This document shows, piece by piece, positions 55,141-64,000 of a DNA stretch of 64,000 bases (position 1 is the stretch's first letter; each line of letters begins with the position of its first letter). The notes below the pieces were generated by a model. That model was not told where the DNA came from. It was given only the letters and a program-made list of their open reading frames with translations, and did not search any database. Origin of the DNA: Mytilinidion resinicola (lineage: Eukaryota; Ascomycota; Dothideomycetes; Mytilinidiales; Mytilinidiaceae). A program made the position numbers and the translations under genes. The DNA lies in NCBI RefSeq assembly GCF_010093595.1, contig NW_022985439.1, forward strand, positions 303,271 through 367,270, written 5' to 3'.

Positions 55141-56944
55141 TCATGCGCCCAACTCCTTGTTAGGTTCCAAGTTGAAGTTGTTGGTGTGCAGACCTTTCAG
55201 CACATCTTCTCCATCCTTCGTCAGATCTGGCTTTCCAATCGGCGTTGTTGCGCCTGTGAAAAACCGCGGTTGCCACTCCGAGTTTCTCGCTTTCCGGTCT
55301 GCTGCCTTTTCCCTTTGACGCTCCTCGAGCTCTTGCTTCAGCTGCGTCGCGAGGCCGAATTGTTTGTTGAGAATCGCATCCGTGACGCCGGCCCAAAACT
55401 TTCGGGACTCATTGCTGAGCTGATCCTCAATCGGTGGGACCAATTTCGCAACAGGGAAAAGGGGGTTCAAATCTATGAGAAGAAGTTTCTCCTGCGAAAA
55501 CAATGTTAGGAACTTTTCCCATGCCAATGGAGATATTACGCACTGTATTCTTCGCGAAAGCCTGGCTCCCGAGGGTGTAGTAAACCTTGTCCTGCCAATT
55601 GCCTTCGATTCTTCCCAGAACGTCTTTGTCCGGCACATCTTTTATCTTTGCCTTGGTATCATTCTCGGGATCGTACGTAAAGATGACGCCTTGAACCTTG
55701 TTCTGTGTCCGTCCTAGCCAGCCCTCTTCGAGATATTCCAGGATGACTTTTATTCGGGTTTTCGCACAAGTCACGTAACAGGTATCGGCAACGCTTACGC
55801 TAAGAGAGCCTGGTACATGCTGTCAGTATTTGGTTCATACAGTGAGGGGTATAGCTCAGACACACCTCTAAGTAGGCCCCCTAAATGAGCAGCCGGATGA
55901 GTTAGCTGATATTGCTCACCACCCCAATTTTGCAATTCTATGAAGATGCCCAAATTGTGTGCTCCCGGAGTGACACGAATGCTGGTTCCGGTGAACTTTG
56001 CGCTCAACTGGTCGAAACCGCGTGCAATGATTCCCTTTTCCGGACAGTCGACAAAGAATGCTGAAACCGGCGGATGATGTGATGTTTGCTCCGTGAGGTA
56101 TGAGATCCTGACATTCTTTGTAGACTTCGTCGATGCTGTGCTAGCAGCGCTGCTAGTGGATTTGCCGTCCGGTGCGTGTTTGATAGGCGGCGCAGTGTCT
56201 TCGACTTCCCAATTACACTACGGAATTTGTTAGTTTTGAAGATCTTGAGGGCATCACCCGTACGCACCCGGAAGAACTCTCCGAGAGTCGAATTGTAGGG
56301 TTTACATGGTTTCCCTTTCACGTATTTCTACCACCCGGGTCAGTGCAAATACCACCTGTACGCAATCATTCGTACCAAGTCCTTTGTAAACCAAAAACGT
56401 AGCGTTCCAAGCATACGGCCGAGGGCCTCTTCCGAGTCGCCAATACTGACTATGTCAGCGTTTTGTCCTTGCAAGTATGAGGGAAGGTGTAAGACCTGAT
56501 GAATGTCTCGGGTCGGTCCAGATAATTCCAGTACTCTAGTACCCAAATCAGATCGGCTCCTCTGGGGCGTATCAGGAGTTCCGATAGCATGTCAAAGGAT
56601 GGGGCTCACCGAGATTCGGGGTGGGCTCTAGCAGTTGAGCAGGCAGAGAAAAGCGAACAGCAGCAATGTCTGCAACCCCCATGAATCTATTGGGAAGGCA
56701 CAGGCATTAGCAGTGTCTCGGACGGTGAACGCATACAGCAGCCGTCTACGCGAGACTCGTACTGTGCCACCTACTTCCGGAGTATACCCAAGAAAGTCCG
56801 CAATTTCGACGTGTCATCCGGTGCCTTCTCAACTGGAGCAGTGGCTGGGGTCGCGGCCGTCGAGGCCTCTGTCGAAGTGGCGGCGGATGGAGCTGGGGAC
56901 GGCTTGACCGCCACCTTTGGAGCAGCCAGGGCCGGTTCCGCCAT
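55141..56944 (-). CDS. Oxysterol-binding protein of the Osh (Kes1/Osh4-like) type
   Basis: Soluble lipid-exchange protein moving sterol and PI4P between membranes. Eight exons on the minus strand: 56944-56775, 56686-56610, 56535-56496, 56445-56376, 56327-56268, 56217-55866, 55809-55553 and 55491-55141, giving 458 aa (yeast Kes1 is 434). The family signature EQTSHHPPVSAF is at about 182-193. Other blocks are GVADIAAVRFSLPAQLLEPT, KGKPCKPYNSTLGEFFR, KFTGTSIRVTPGAHNLGIFI, LTHPAAHLGGLLRG, KNTEKLLLIDLNPLFPVAKL and LEERQREKAADRKARNSEWQ with PRFF. There is no PH domain or ankyrin repeat, so it is the short type. The N-terminal 45 residues are Ala/Pro-rich. All exon phases close; the shortest exon is 40 nt. 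Confidence 0.9.
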
Positions 56945-57842
56945 GAAGGGCACGGCGGTTGTCTGGAGGGCGAAGGAGTACAGATGGAGGAGGGGCGACG
57001 CCCTAAAGTTTCGGTGCGGGAGTCCGGCGTGATGTTCTAGCGGCGTAGAGGCGGGTGGTGGAGTGGTGGAGTGGTAGAGTTGGGCGAGGAATACAGCCTG
57101 GGAGTCTCGTACCTAGGTAGATGACATCAACAATACAGAGCTTAGGTATCGCACTTGGCACACGCCCTCCACGCCTGAGACGCCTCTCCGTCGCTGCGCA
57201 GGCTGCATCACAGGTTCCGAGCGGGCGCGTATCTATCATTGTTGACCTCGAGCATTGCGCGGCGTCGGAACACTAGGGCCAATCAATCTTCCACGAAGCA
57301 CGCTGACGACTAGCCATTGCATGTGCACATGGGCATGCAGCATGGGAACACCTCCTTGCGTCCGCCTGCTCACTATCGACGTGCCCCTCGCATGCATTCC
57401 AAGGTCATTATCATTATGCCGAACCGCTAACCTTGCTGAGGCACATATCCGCGCTGGCTTCAACAAATTTCCACATATCCCAAGACGGAGAGCATTTATC
57501 TTCTTTAGATCCCGGAAAATACATTGAAGCAGCCCAAGCAGTGGTAGACAGTGTACACACGAGACACTTGCTGTAGAAATAATGCGCCACCTTTTCCATG
57601 CCCCGCGTGACATCAGCACTCATGGCCCCAAGACTGACCTAAACAGATGCTGGATCTCCAAGGCTAAGTTTGATACATGAATTGATAGGTTGCTATGTAT
57701 CCCGTCTACTTGATCATCAACAGTAGCACAAAATATCCCCAGAGCCGCGCAAGACTCTAATGTGCCAGTATGCACGGTCAAAATAAAAAACGCCCGGAGC
57801 CCAAATTGGAAAAGGGTGAATGGTTGTACATAAATCCCATAT
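56945..57842. other. Intergenic with fold-back copy E
   Basis: About 0.9 kb between the Osh gene and the carrier gene. Fold-back copy E is at 57425-57609. No gene is seen. Confidence 0.55.
57425..57609 (+). repeat. Fold-back (MITE-like) repeat, copy E (left arm eroded)
   Basis: The centre (TTTCCACATATCCCAAGACG) and the full right arm (TTGAAGCAGCCCAAGCAGTG; CGCCACCTTTTCCATGCCCC; GCGTG) are preserved. The outer left arm is missing or unrecognisable. Confidence 0.65.
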
Positions 57843-59060
57843 CTATTTTACAAGGATAGGGGCCGTCGTTCTGGCCCTATCGGCGGCCAGGTCTGCCAAT
57901 TTCTGAAGCTTCTCGGTGCGGATTTTGCGCAGGTATCGGAATAGGAGAATGAAGAGCAGCTCAACCCTGGTTATATCGTCAATATCCTGTGAGGTGTATA
58001 TTGGGCCAGTAAGAGTGTGACATACCTCTCCTTGGTCATCATTAGGAATCCTTGGACCAGTAGTCCTTTCAAGATCTGCGGCCCGATACCCTTAAAGAGT
58101 CCAAGAAGGCCTTCGTGCTCAATGATGAAGGACATGACCTCTATGAAACTCTTGAATGGTTTGCCGTTGCGCGCTGGTGGTGGCTTCGACTGAAGGCCAA
58201 CCTTGGCCACTATGAGCGGCTGGGTTGCAATTGTTGCCAGTGCTTTCGACATGGACCCTAGAACTTCGGAGAGCATTAGCTTGCGTTGAATGATGCTGAA
58301 AGTGACTTACTGAATGCCTCCCAGGGCCTCAAAGTCGTCTTCCCGGGGTACAATACATCCCGTAATCGCTGATAAGCTCCGTATGTGATGGCCGGATTCA
58401 CAACTAAGACCAGGCTTGCCTTCAACCCCCGCCAGAGGCCCGTCCATCCATCCTCGCTATTCACGACCTCTCGACCTGTCGCTATGAGTCCTTTCCTCTC
58501 CAACTTAGATACTGTCTGTTGTCGGGTTGTCACCACAGCCACCGGAATTGTGAAAAGTTGAGCGACGGCGCCTGCGACGGCGCCCAACGAGAGCTCGATA
58601 GCGGTGCTTGGTTTACCCTGGACCTTCTGCGAGGAGATGTAGAGCGTTCGGACTACCGTGTACCAGTAAAAGTATGCAAAGTTCGTTGATGCGACTCCAA
58701 TCAGAGAGCCCGTTAAGCCGGCATAAAGGCCCGGAACACCATCATCCCGCACGATCTTGTTTATGGCGTCCAGAGTCGAGGTGTAATGTTCTCCATCGGC
58801 CGGGTTGGTGGGTTCTGCCGAGGGCTTACGTTTGACTTGTACTTGGAGCCGCGTCTTGACTCTGTCAGAAGTGTTAGTATGGTATTATAAGCTCGCTGTG
58901 TCCTCGACTTCCGAGGGTCGTTGGATTCTGTCATTCTGCTGGCTCGGAGTACTTACATGTCCAGCGGATAGACAATGGCATTCGCCAACACAGCACCAGA
59001 CGCACCGGCTATAGCACTGCCCCAAGGCGGTAGTGGTGCAACCTTGGACTGCCCAGCCAT
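57843..59060 (-). CDS. ANT1: Mitochondrial-carrier family protein, peroxisomal ANT1-like adenine nucleotide transporter
   Basis: Six-helix solute carrier; the Ant1/PMP34 group exchanges ATP for AMP across the peroxisomal membrane to support fatty-acid activation. Exons on the minus strand 59060-58957, 58861-58311, 58263-58026 and 57966-57843 give 338 aa (yeast Ant1 is 328). Three carrier signatures are visible: YPLDIVKTRLQVQ (made by splicing exon 1 to 2), FTIPVAVVTTRQQT and ATQPLIVAKVGLQS. Between them are GVPGLYAGLTGSLIGVASTN, DGWTGLWRGLKASLVLVVNP and GLLGLFKGIGPQILKG. The middle signature lacks the usual acidic residue (P-V-A-V-V), a feature I associate with Ant1-type carriers. The substrate is inferred from family resemblance. 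Confidence 0.82.
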
Positions 59061-59722
59061 TGTTGCGGCCGGTGAGAAAGCTGTACGGAGGAGGGAGGTT
59101 GGAGGTGACGGAAGCGGGGGACAATGATATAGCTTGTGGTCAGGTATTCATACCAAGTGCTAGAGAACTGAGCAGACGAGGGAACACCGTGTTTGGGGAA
59201 AGGAAGATGGGAAATCCTAAAAGGGAAGCGGCAACGAGAGACATGGTTGGAGTGGGTGGTGGTTAAGCACATCCCCATCCCGGCCTACAACCGAGGCAAT
59301 GCTCTAACGGAGGTGTCGTTTCTATCACGTGTTCGAGAGCAACTGCAGCTTTTTTGAGATTGGAAAGTAGCTTGAGAAAGCGGTACCACTTACATTGATG
59401 CCCGCCGCCTGGTTAGTACTACGGTATCCAACTGCTTTGACAGGTGCATATAGTCAGTCCTTACCATGCCTCTTCAGTAATTGAAGGGTCGACCTAAGTA
59501 TGGCAATCCCAACTTTGCGCGTGTTGAATTTCACATGAAAGAGGGCATAGGTAAAGCGTCATGCGCTAGGCATTCTAGGCACAGGCACATACGGGGAGGC
59601 CGGGACGTGAGCCGCAACCACAACACCCAATGGCCTGTTTATGGTAATAACACCACTTCCAATACGCACATTTCCTCGGCTGGCCTAAGACGGGGCCTAG
59701 CTGATGGGAGAGTTGGGAAAGC
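59061..59722. other. Divergent intergenic region, carrier and calpain genes
   Basis: 662 bp between start codons. A CACGTG lies at 59326-59331, about 266 bp upstream of the carrier ATG. No gene is seen. Confidence 0.45.
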
Positions 59723-62700
59723 ATGACCGCCCGTGCACGGGAGCGGTTAGAGACGCTCATCGGGGAGGTTAAGGTGATTACTATCCTATGTCCCGTTCCC
59801 GTCTGATTGATCTAACGGTGACAGAATCAAGAACGCTATCTTGCTACCGCTAGAACCAGAGACGAGGCGCTCAATCACGCACGCCTGGCCGCAGAGTTCT
59901 CGTTCAGAGCTTTTGAGCTTTCTGTAGAAAAGGGCGAAAAGGCTGACCTGAAAGCTAAATTCGAAACATATCTGGGCCAGGCTGAGCGGATCAAAGCAGC
60001 AAACTGTTGGCCTCTCTTAGCGTCCACTAGCATCTCTACCGATGACTTAGCTTCTCCACCGTCAAGCAATGCTTTCGATGATCTCCCAAATCTCGCTGCC
60101 GATGAAACGCTACCGCACGACTTTGCCAACAAACTTACTATTGGAGAGAGTTCTTCTCCCACTCCGATTGTGGGTCAGTCTACTCCTGATGCGTTCATCA
60201 GGACTAGTAGAAGTGCCTCCTCGCCTGCGTCGAAACTAGAAGAATCACTATTTTCGCCGTCTGACCCATCACTGGAGCATGCGCCATCATTTCTAGAGGA
60301 CTTTGACTCAGTTCCGCTAAAGGCGAACGCTCTTACTTACGCACTACTGAATCGAGAGAATGAGGTTCCTGTCAGGAATCAAGTCGAAGTACCGTCCTAC
60401 GGCCAATATTCCGCATCTCTAGTAGAAACAAAACTCCCTAGTCATGGCTCCTCACCTACCATGGATGTCAAATCGCTCAAAGAACCGATATCAAGCCGAA
60501 CGTTGTCCAAAAAAGAACAGATCATCTTGCTAAAGGCCTCGAGAATCAACGGCTTTGTTTTCCCTCCTTGGAAAGAGCCACCCGTTCCGTCCGAGTTTCA
60601 CCTCGAGTATCAGGCTGAACCCTTCCTGTAGGTCTCTAACTCTCTTTTGTCCTCAGTGTCTAACCTGTGTAGGGACGTCGTGGAATTGAAATTTTCTTCA
60701 CATCAGATGGAGCATTTCCAATCCTGGGCACGCGCCAAGGATGCACTTCCGCCTCCGTCCTGGTTTCCTGGCGATCGAAAAGATCTGGTTCCAACTATGC
60801 GGGCTAGTCGTTCCGTAGATCTTGTTCAAGATGCTGCCACGGACTGCTCGGTAGTCGCCAGCTTATGCGCGGGCATAGCAAGGACAGAACGGGGCCATGA
60901 TTCGGTCAGTAGTTTCCCCACGTTTGCTGTCTTAGTCTCATACAACACAGGTATTCTACCAAACAATATGGCCTCACGACCAGCCGAGTAAAAGGCCTAC
61001 AATCTCTCCAAACGGGAAATACGTCGTTCGCCTGAATTTTAACGGCTGCTGGAGAAAAGTGATTATTGACGACCGACTTCCACTGTCAAAAACAAACCGA
61101 ACCTTACATGTGGTGGACCGGAAGAACTGTGGACTCTTGTGGCCCGCACTCCTTGAAAAGGCTTACCTCAAAGTAAGGGGGGGCTATGATTTTCCTGGAA
61201 GCAATTCTTGTAGTGACCTGTGGGCATTGACTGGATGGATCCCCGAGCAGATCTATCTGCAAGAGTGAGTAAATACAATCAACGTTCATATGATATTGCT
61301 AAGAAATACTCTAGAGGCGATCTCGTCCCAAGCCAGCTATGGACACGTCTTTACGCCGCCTTCCTTTATGGCGACGTGCTCGTTACATTGGGCACTGGCA
61401 AAATGACACATCGAGCAGAACGAGAACTAGGCTTAGAAGGCCAGCACAGCTACGTTATTCTCGACATGAAGGAGACTGACGAAGAGAAAGCCTTGCTGGT
61501 TAAGAATCCTTGGCTTGATGGGAAAGGCTGGAGAGGCCGTCGCCCGTCACTAGACTTTTTAATGGAAGATTCGTCACTAAATAGGACTTATCCAAGGTCA
61601 AAGGAAGCAACAAAATCAAACGCAAAGCACAATCCCTATCCCTCAACGTTCTGGATTGGCTTGGATAGTGTGGTACAGCATTTTGAGAGCTTGTACTTGA
61701 ACTGGAATACAGGTCTCTTCAGCCACCGACAGGATATCCATTTCTCATGGGACCTGCTGGAACGCTCCACTGCCTCTGGCAGTGTCGCAGACCATCCTCA
61801 ATTTTCCTTTACTTCTGATGTTGGTGGGGTAGTCTGGCTAGTTCTGAGTCGCCATTTCCGAGACACACCTGTAGATGCGCATAATCAGTCGGACGCGTTC
61901 AACGATGGAACGGTCCGCTCTGGTCGGGACAAGGCCACCGATGACGACCCTTTGAAGGGCTACATGAACATCTATATTTACGATCGACAAGGCCTGCGCG
62001 TGTTTGTCAAGGACAATTACTTCGAAAGAGGTCAATACGTCAACACACCGCAAAGCCTACTCCGCTGGCAATGCCAGCCAAACTCTACCTACACCTTAGT
62101 GATAGACCAGGAAGATTTACTGCCGTCGCTCTATACCTTTACGCTTTCGGCGTTTTCGAGCTCTACCATGACACTCGAGCAGGCCCGGAAGAAGTACCCA
62201 CTCGAGAAAAGGATATCCGGCAGGTGGACAAGTGAAACGGCCGGAGGAAACACACACTCCACGAAGTACTTTGACAACCCACAGTACAGTCTGACGATCG
62301 GACATCACACTCCCTTAGCCATTCTGATCCAGACGCGTGACGGGCGTCATCCTGTTCATGTGAAGTTAGTCCATGGGCACGGAAAGCGGATTCACAGCAT
62401 TCAAAGCCGAAACATTCTCGCAGATTCTGGAGAGCATTGCAACGGTTGTGCTCTGGCCGAAGTACATGACGTTCCTCCAGGAACGTACACGATCATCTGC
62501 TCAATGTTCGAAGCCGACCAAACCGAGGAGTTCTCATTGACCGTATACAGCGGGTCTAAATGTGTCATCCAACCTATACCTCGGGACGGTGCTGGGATGG
62601 TGCCAACGAGGTTGACCGATGCTTGCTTCAATAGCTTGGTCAACAAGGTAGCAGCTCCTCTTGTACCTCGCAGAATCGCAGCCATCACAGTTATCGTCAA

Positions 62701-63031
62701 GTTTATCTATGCTCGAACGCCCAATACGACGTTGGCGCTGGGGAAAGACGTGAAGAATCGAAACCCGCTGCGGGTATTGATCGAAACCGGTAGAGGGCCA
62801 CAGAAGGTACTGCTTGCAAGCAGTGACAACGGCGAGTTTAGTGATGCTGGGACGATCAGAATACAGCGTGTAGACTTGCGACCGGAGATGCTGTACGACG
62901 GAGATATCTGGTTGGTTTTAGAAAGGCTCACCAGTCCTGGCAGTGCTATCGAAGAAGGGTTCACTGTAGAGTTACTCGCGGATGCACCTCAAGCGTTTTC
63001 GGCTGGGCTGTGGAGGATTTGGGATGATTGA
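59723..63031 (+). CDS. palB: Calpain-like cysteine protease of the PalB/Rim13 type
   Basis: In fungi PalB/Rim13 acts with ESCRT-III in ambient alkaline-pH signalling and leads to cleavage of PacC/Rim101. Exons 59723-59773, 59825-60627, 60673-60904, 60951-61264 and 61315-63031 give 1038 aa. An N-terminal MIT-like helical region (RDEALNHARLAAEFSFRAFE) is followed by a Ser/Pro-rich linker. The catalytic triad is complete: Cys at about 343 in VQDAATDCSVVASLCAG, His at about 511 in GLEGQHSYVILDM and Asn at about 531 in VKNPWLDGKGW. Substrate-domain blocks are NGCWRKVIIDDRLPLSKTNR and PALLEKAYLKVRGGYDFPGS. Two C2-like (calpain III) parts follow, with FTSDVGGVVWLVLSRHF and the C-terminal FTVELLADAPQAFSAGLWRI. 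All phases close. The start ATG is the least certain point. Confidence 0.88.
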
Positions 63032-63718
63032 GAGTACTAGTACGCTTCCTTGCGTCTTAAATACACCTTCAAAATACAAACAAGAGCAAAGAACTTCGAA
63101 GAAATGGTGTATGAGCTCGCTATAATATACCTTGAACACGAGTGCCAAGTGCCTACGATTATCTTATACAGAACGAAACTCGACAGGTCCGCCGTTGTGA
63201 TCGGCAGATATCCTAAATGCGCAGCATTGGAACAAGAAAAATAAAGAGAGACATTGCGCTGCTAAGTCCTGCATTAAAAAAAGAAAGCCAAATACGACCC
63301 TATAATATAGTTGGTATAAGCTTCTATTTTTCTTATAAACGGGCTATTAGCCAGCGGCGATAATAGTGCAGTGCTATAAATAAACTAAACTAATAACGCC
63401 TCTATAAAATAAAGTATTATTAATAATAGCCTTTTTTATATAAGTATACTAAAGAAGACTAGAATTATCTACTTAATATAAAACCCCTAAATTAGCTAGG
63501 TTAAAACCTAGGGGTTCTAGTAAAGCAACTTCTAAATAGTATATTTCTAAGATAGCACTGGTATAGGTATAGGTAAGTATAATAGTAATTTCTAACTTAT
63601 ATTCTTAAAAATTAGTAACTAAAAGAAAAAGGGATAACGTAATCCACAAGTTAGTGGCCCGCACAAGCTAGTGGCCCACCCAACTCAACACGCGACGCGT
63701 CGTCCAACAACCACCCCA
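63032..63718. other. AT-rich intergenic region and left end of a transposon
   Basis: From about 63240 to 63655 the sequence is very AT-rich with many TATAA, TAATA and TTATA strings and hardly any CpG, unlike the rest of the window; this fits old RIP-mutated or degenerate transposon sequence. The composition changes abruptly near 63643, where the pogo-like element seems to start. Confidence 0.6.
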
Positions 63719-64000
63719 ATGGCAGCACCACAACAACAAGAAGCCATCTTTCAAGAAGGCAGAGTTATTCTAGGCGTTCAAGCCTACAAGACCGGCCAAA
63801 TTACATCCTTCCGAGGCGTTGAGAAACTATACGATGTGCCAAGAAAGACGGTTACGCGTCGCGCCCGTGGTATTCCTCCACAACGCGGTGCTATCTCCAA
63901 AAATCGCCGTCTTACACCTGTACAAGAAGAGGTTCTTGTACAGAGGATTCTGTCGATGGACCAGCGTGGCATGCCGCCCCGTATTGCTACTGTACGGCAG
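63643..64000 (+). mobile_element. 5' end of a pogo/Fot1-like DNA transposon (cut by window edge)
   Basis: The probable left terminus reads ACGTAATCCACAAGTTAGTG after a TA dinucleotide, the usual target for Tc1/mariner/pogo elements. Within 40 bp the unit CACAAGYTAGTGGCCC occurs twice (63650 and 63663), like subterminal transposase-binding repeats. The transposase frame follows. The other end lies outside the window, so the terminal inverted repeat cannot be verified. Confidence 0.65.
63719..64000 (+). CDS. Pogo-like transposase, N-terminal fragment (partial)
   Basis: 94 codons are open to the window edge from an ATG at 63719. An N-terminal HTH of the psq type (ILGVQAYKTGQITSFRGVEK; YDVPRKTVTRRARGIPPQRG) is followed by the start of a CENP-B-type DNA-binding domain (RLTPVQEEVLVQRILSMDQR-G, MPPRIATVRQ). 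This domain order is that of Fot1/pogo transposases, whose DDE domain would lie further right. No stop or frameshift is present in this fragment, so the copy may be young, in contrast to the AT-rich DNA beside it. Confidence 0.8.
   Translation, partial: MAAPQQQEAIFQEGRVILGVQAYKTGQITSFRGVEKLYDVPRKTVTRRARGIPPQRGAISKNRRLTPVQEEVLVQRILSMDQRGMPPRIATVRQ

Noticed and set aside
1..64000. Secondary-metabolite cluster
   Set aside because: No PKS, NRPS, terpene synthase or DMAT gene is seen; the Zn2Cys6 factor and broken dehydrogenase alone do not make a cluster.

Overview
This window is nuclear DNA of a filamentous ascomycete (Pezizomycotina; a dothideomycete is my guess, not shown). The evidence is genes cut by short GT-AG introns of about 45-115 nt with CTAAC-like branch sites, a Ste6-type a-factor exporter, a class II DAHP synthase, a PalB-type calpain, a Cwh43 protein, Zn2Cys6 and Myb-like regulators, a pol III tRNA, and a pogo-like transposon entering at the right edge. 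I joined exons by hand from reading frame, splice sites and family knowledge.

Layout. 1-5.6 kb: an almost empty left end, then a Myb-like regulator and Ap4A phosphorylase. 6.9-19.2 kb: MARVEL protein, DAHP synthase (-), HYPK-like protein, fasciclin GPI protein (-), a small N-myristoylation candidate, WDR6/Rtt10 (-) and PBDC1. 19.7-24.2 kb: Ste6 exporter. 24.2-32.2 kb: a repeat-structured locus holding one intact BRCT gene, a 3 kb field of decayed antisense copies of its central segment, and tandem repeats on both sides, with a 10-base assembly gap. 32.2-42.9 kb: mercaptopyruvate sulfurtransferase (-), a coiled-coil gene with two frame breaks, a LETM1-like protein (-), Nab3-like RNA-binding protein (-) and an ICT1-type GGQ protein. 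43.7-54.0 kb: Cwh43, Pif1 helicase, a broken zinc-type alcohol dehydrogenase (-) and a divergent Zn2Cys6 factor. 54.2-63.0 kb: a tRNA-Gly gene with insertions, an oxysterol-binding protein (-), a peroxisomal ANT1-like carrier (-) and the calpain. 63.0-64.0 kb: AT-rich DNA and the 5' end of a pogo-like transposase.

Most genes are unrelated housekeeping functions: RNA processing and translation (WDR6, Nab3, ICT1-like, HYPK), lipid and membrane biology (Osh, Cwh43, MARVEL, Ste6, ANT1) and metabolism (DAHP synthase, Apa, Tum1). No secondary-metabolite cluster is visible. Between genes lie five copies of a roughly 230 bp fold-back element (MITE-like), one of them inverted.

The most unusual signals are: (1) a tRNA-Gly(GCC) gene whose cloverleaf is interrupted by a 56 nt insert with all the marks of a spliceosomal intron; (2) a 46 bp tandem duplication in a coding region that begins with GTGAG and ends with AG, so that splicing it out would restore the frame exactly; (3) the inverted, decayed repeat field beside the BRCT gene; (4) a dehydrogenase pseudogene sharing a promoter region with a transcription factor.
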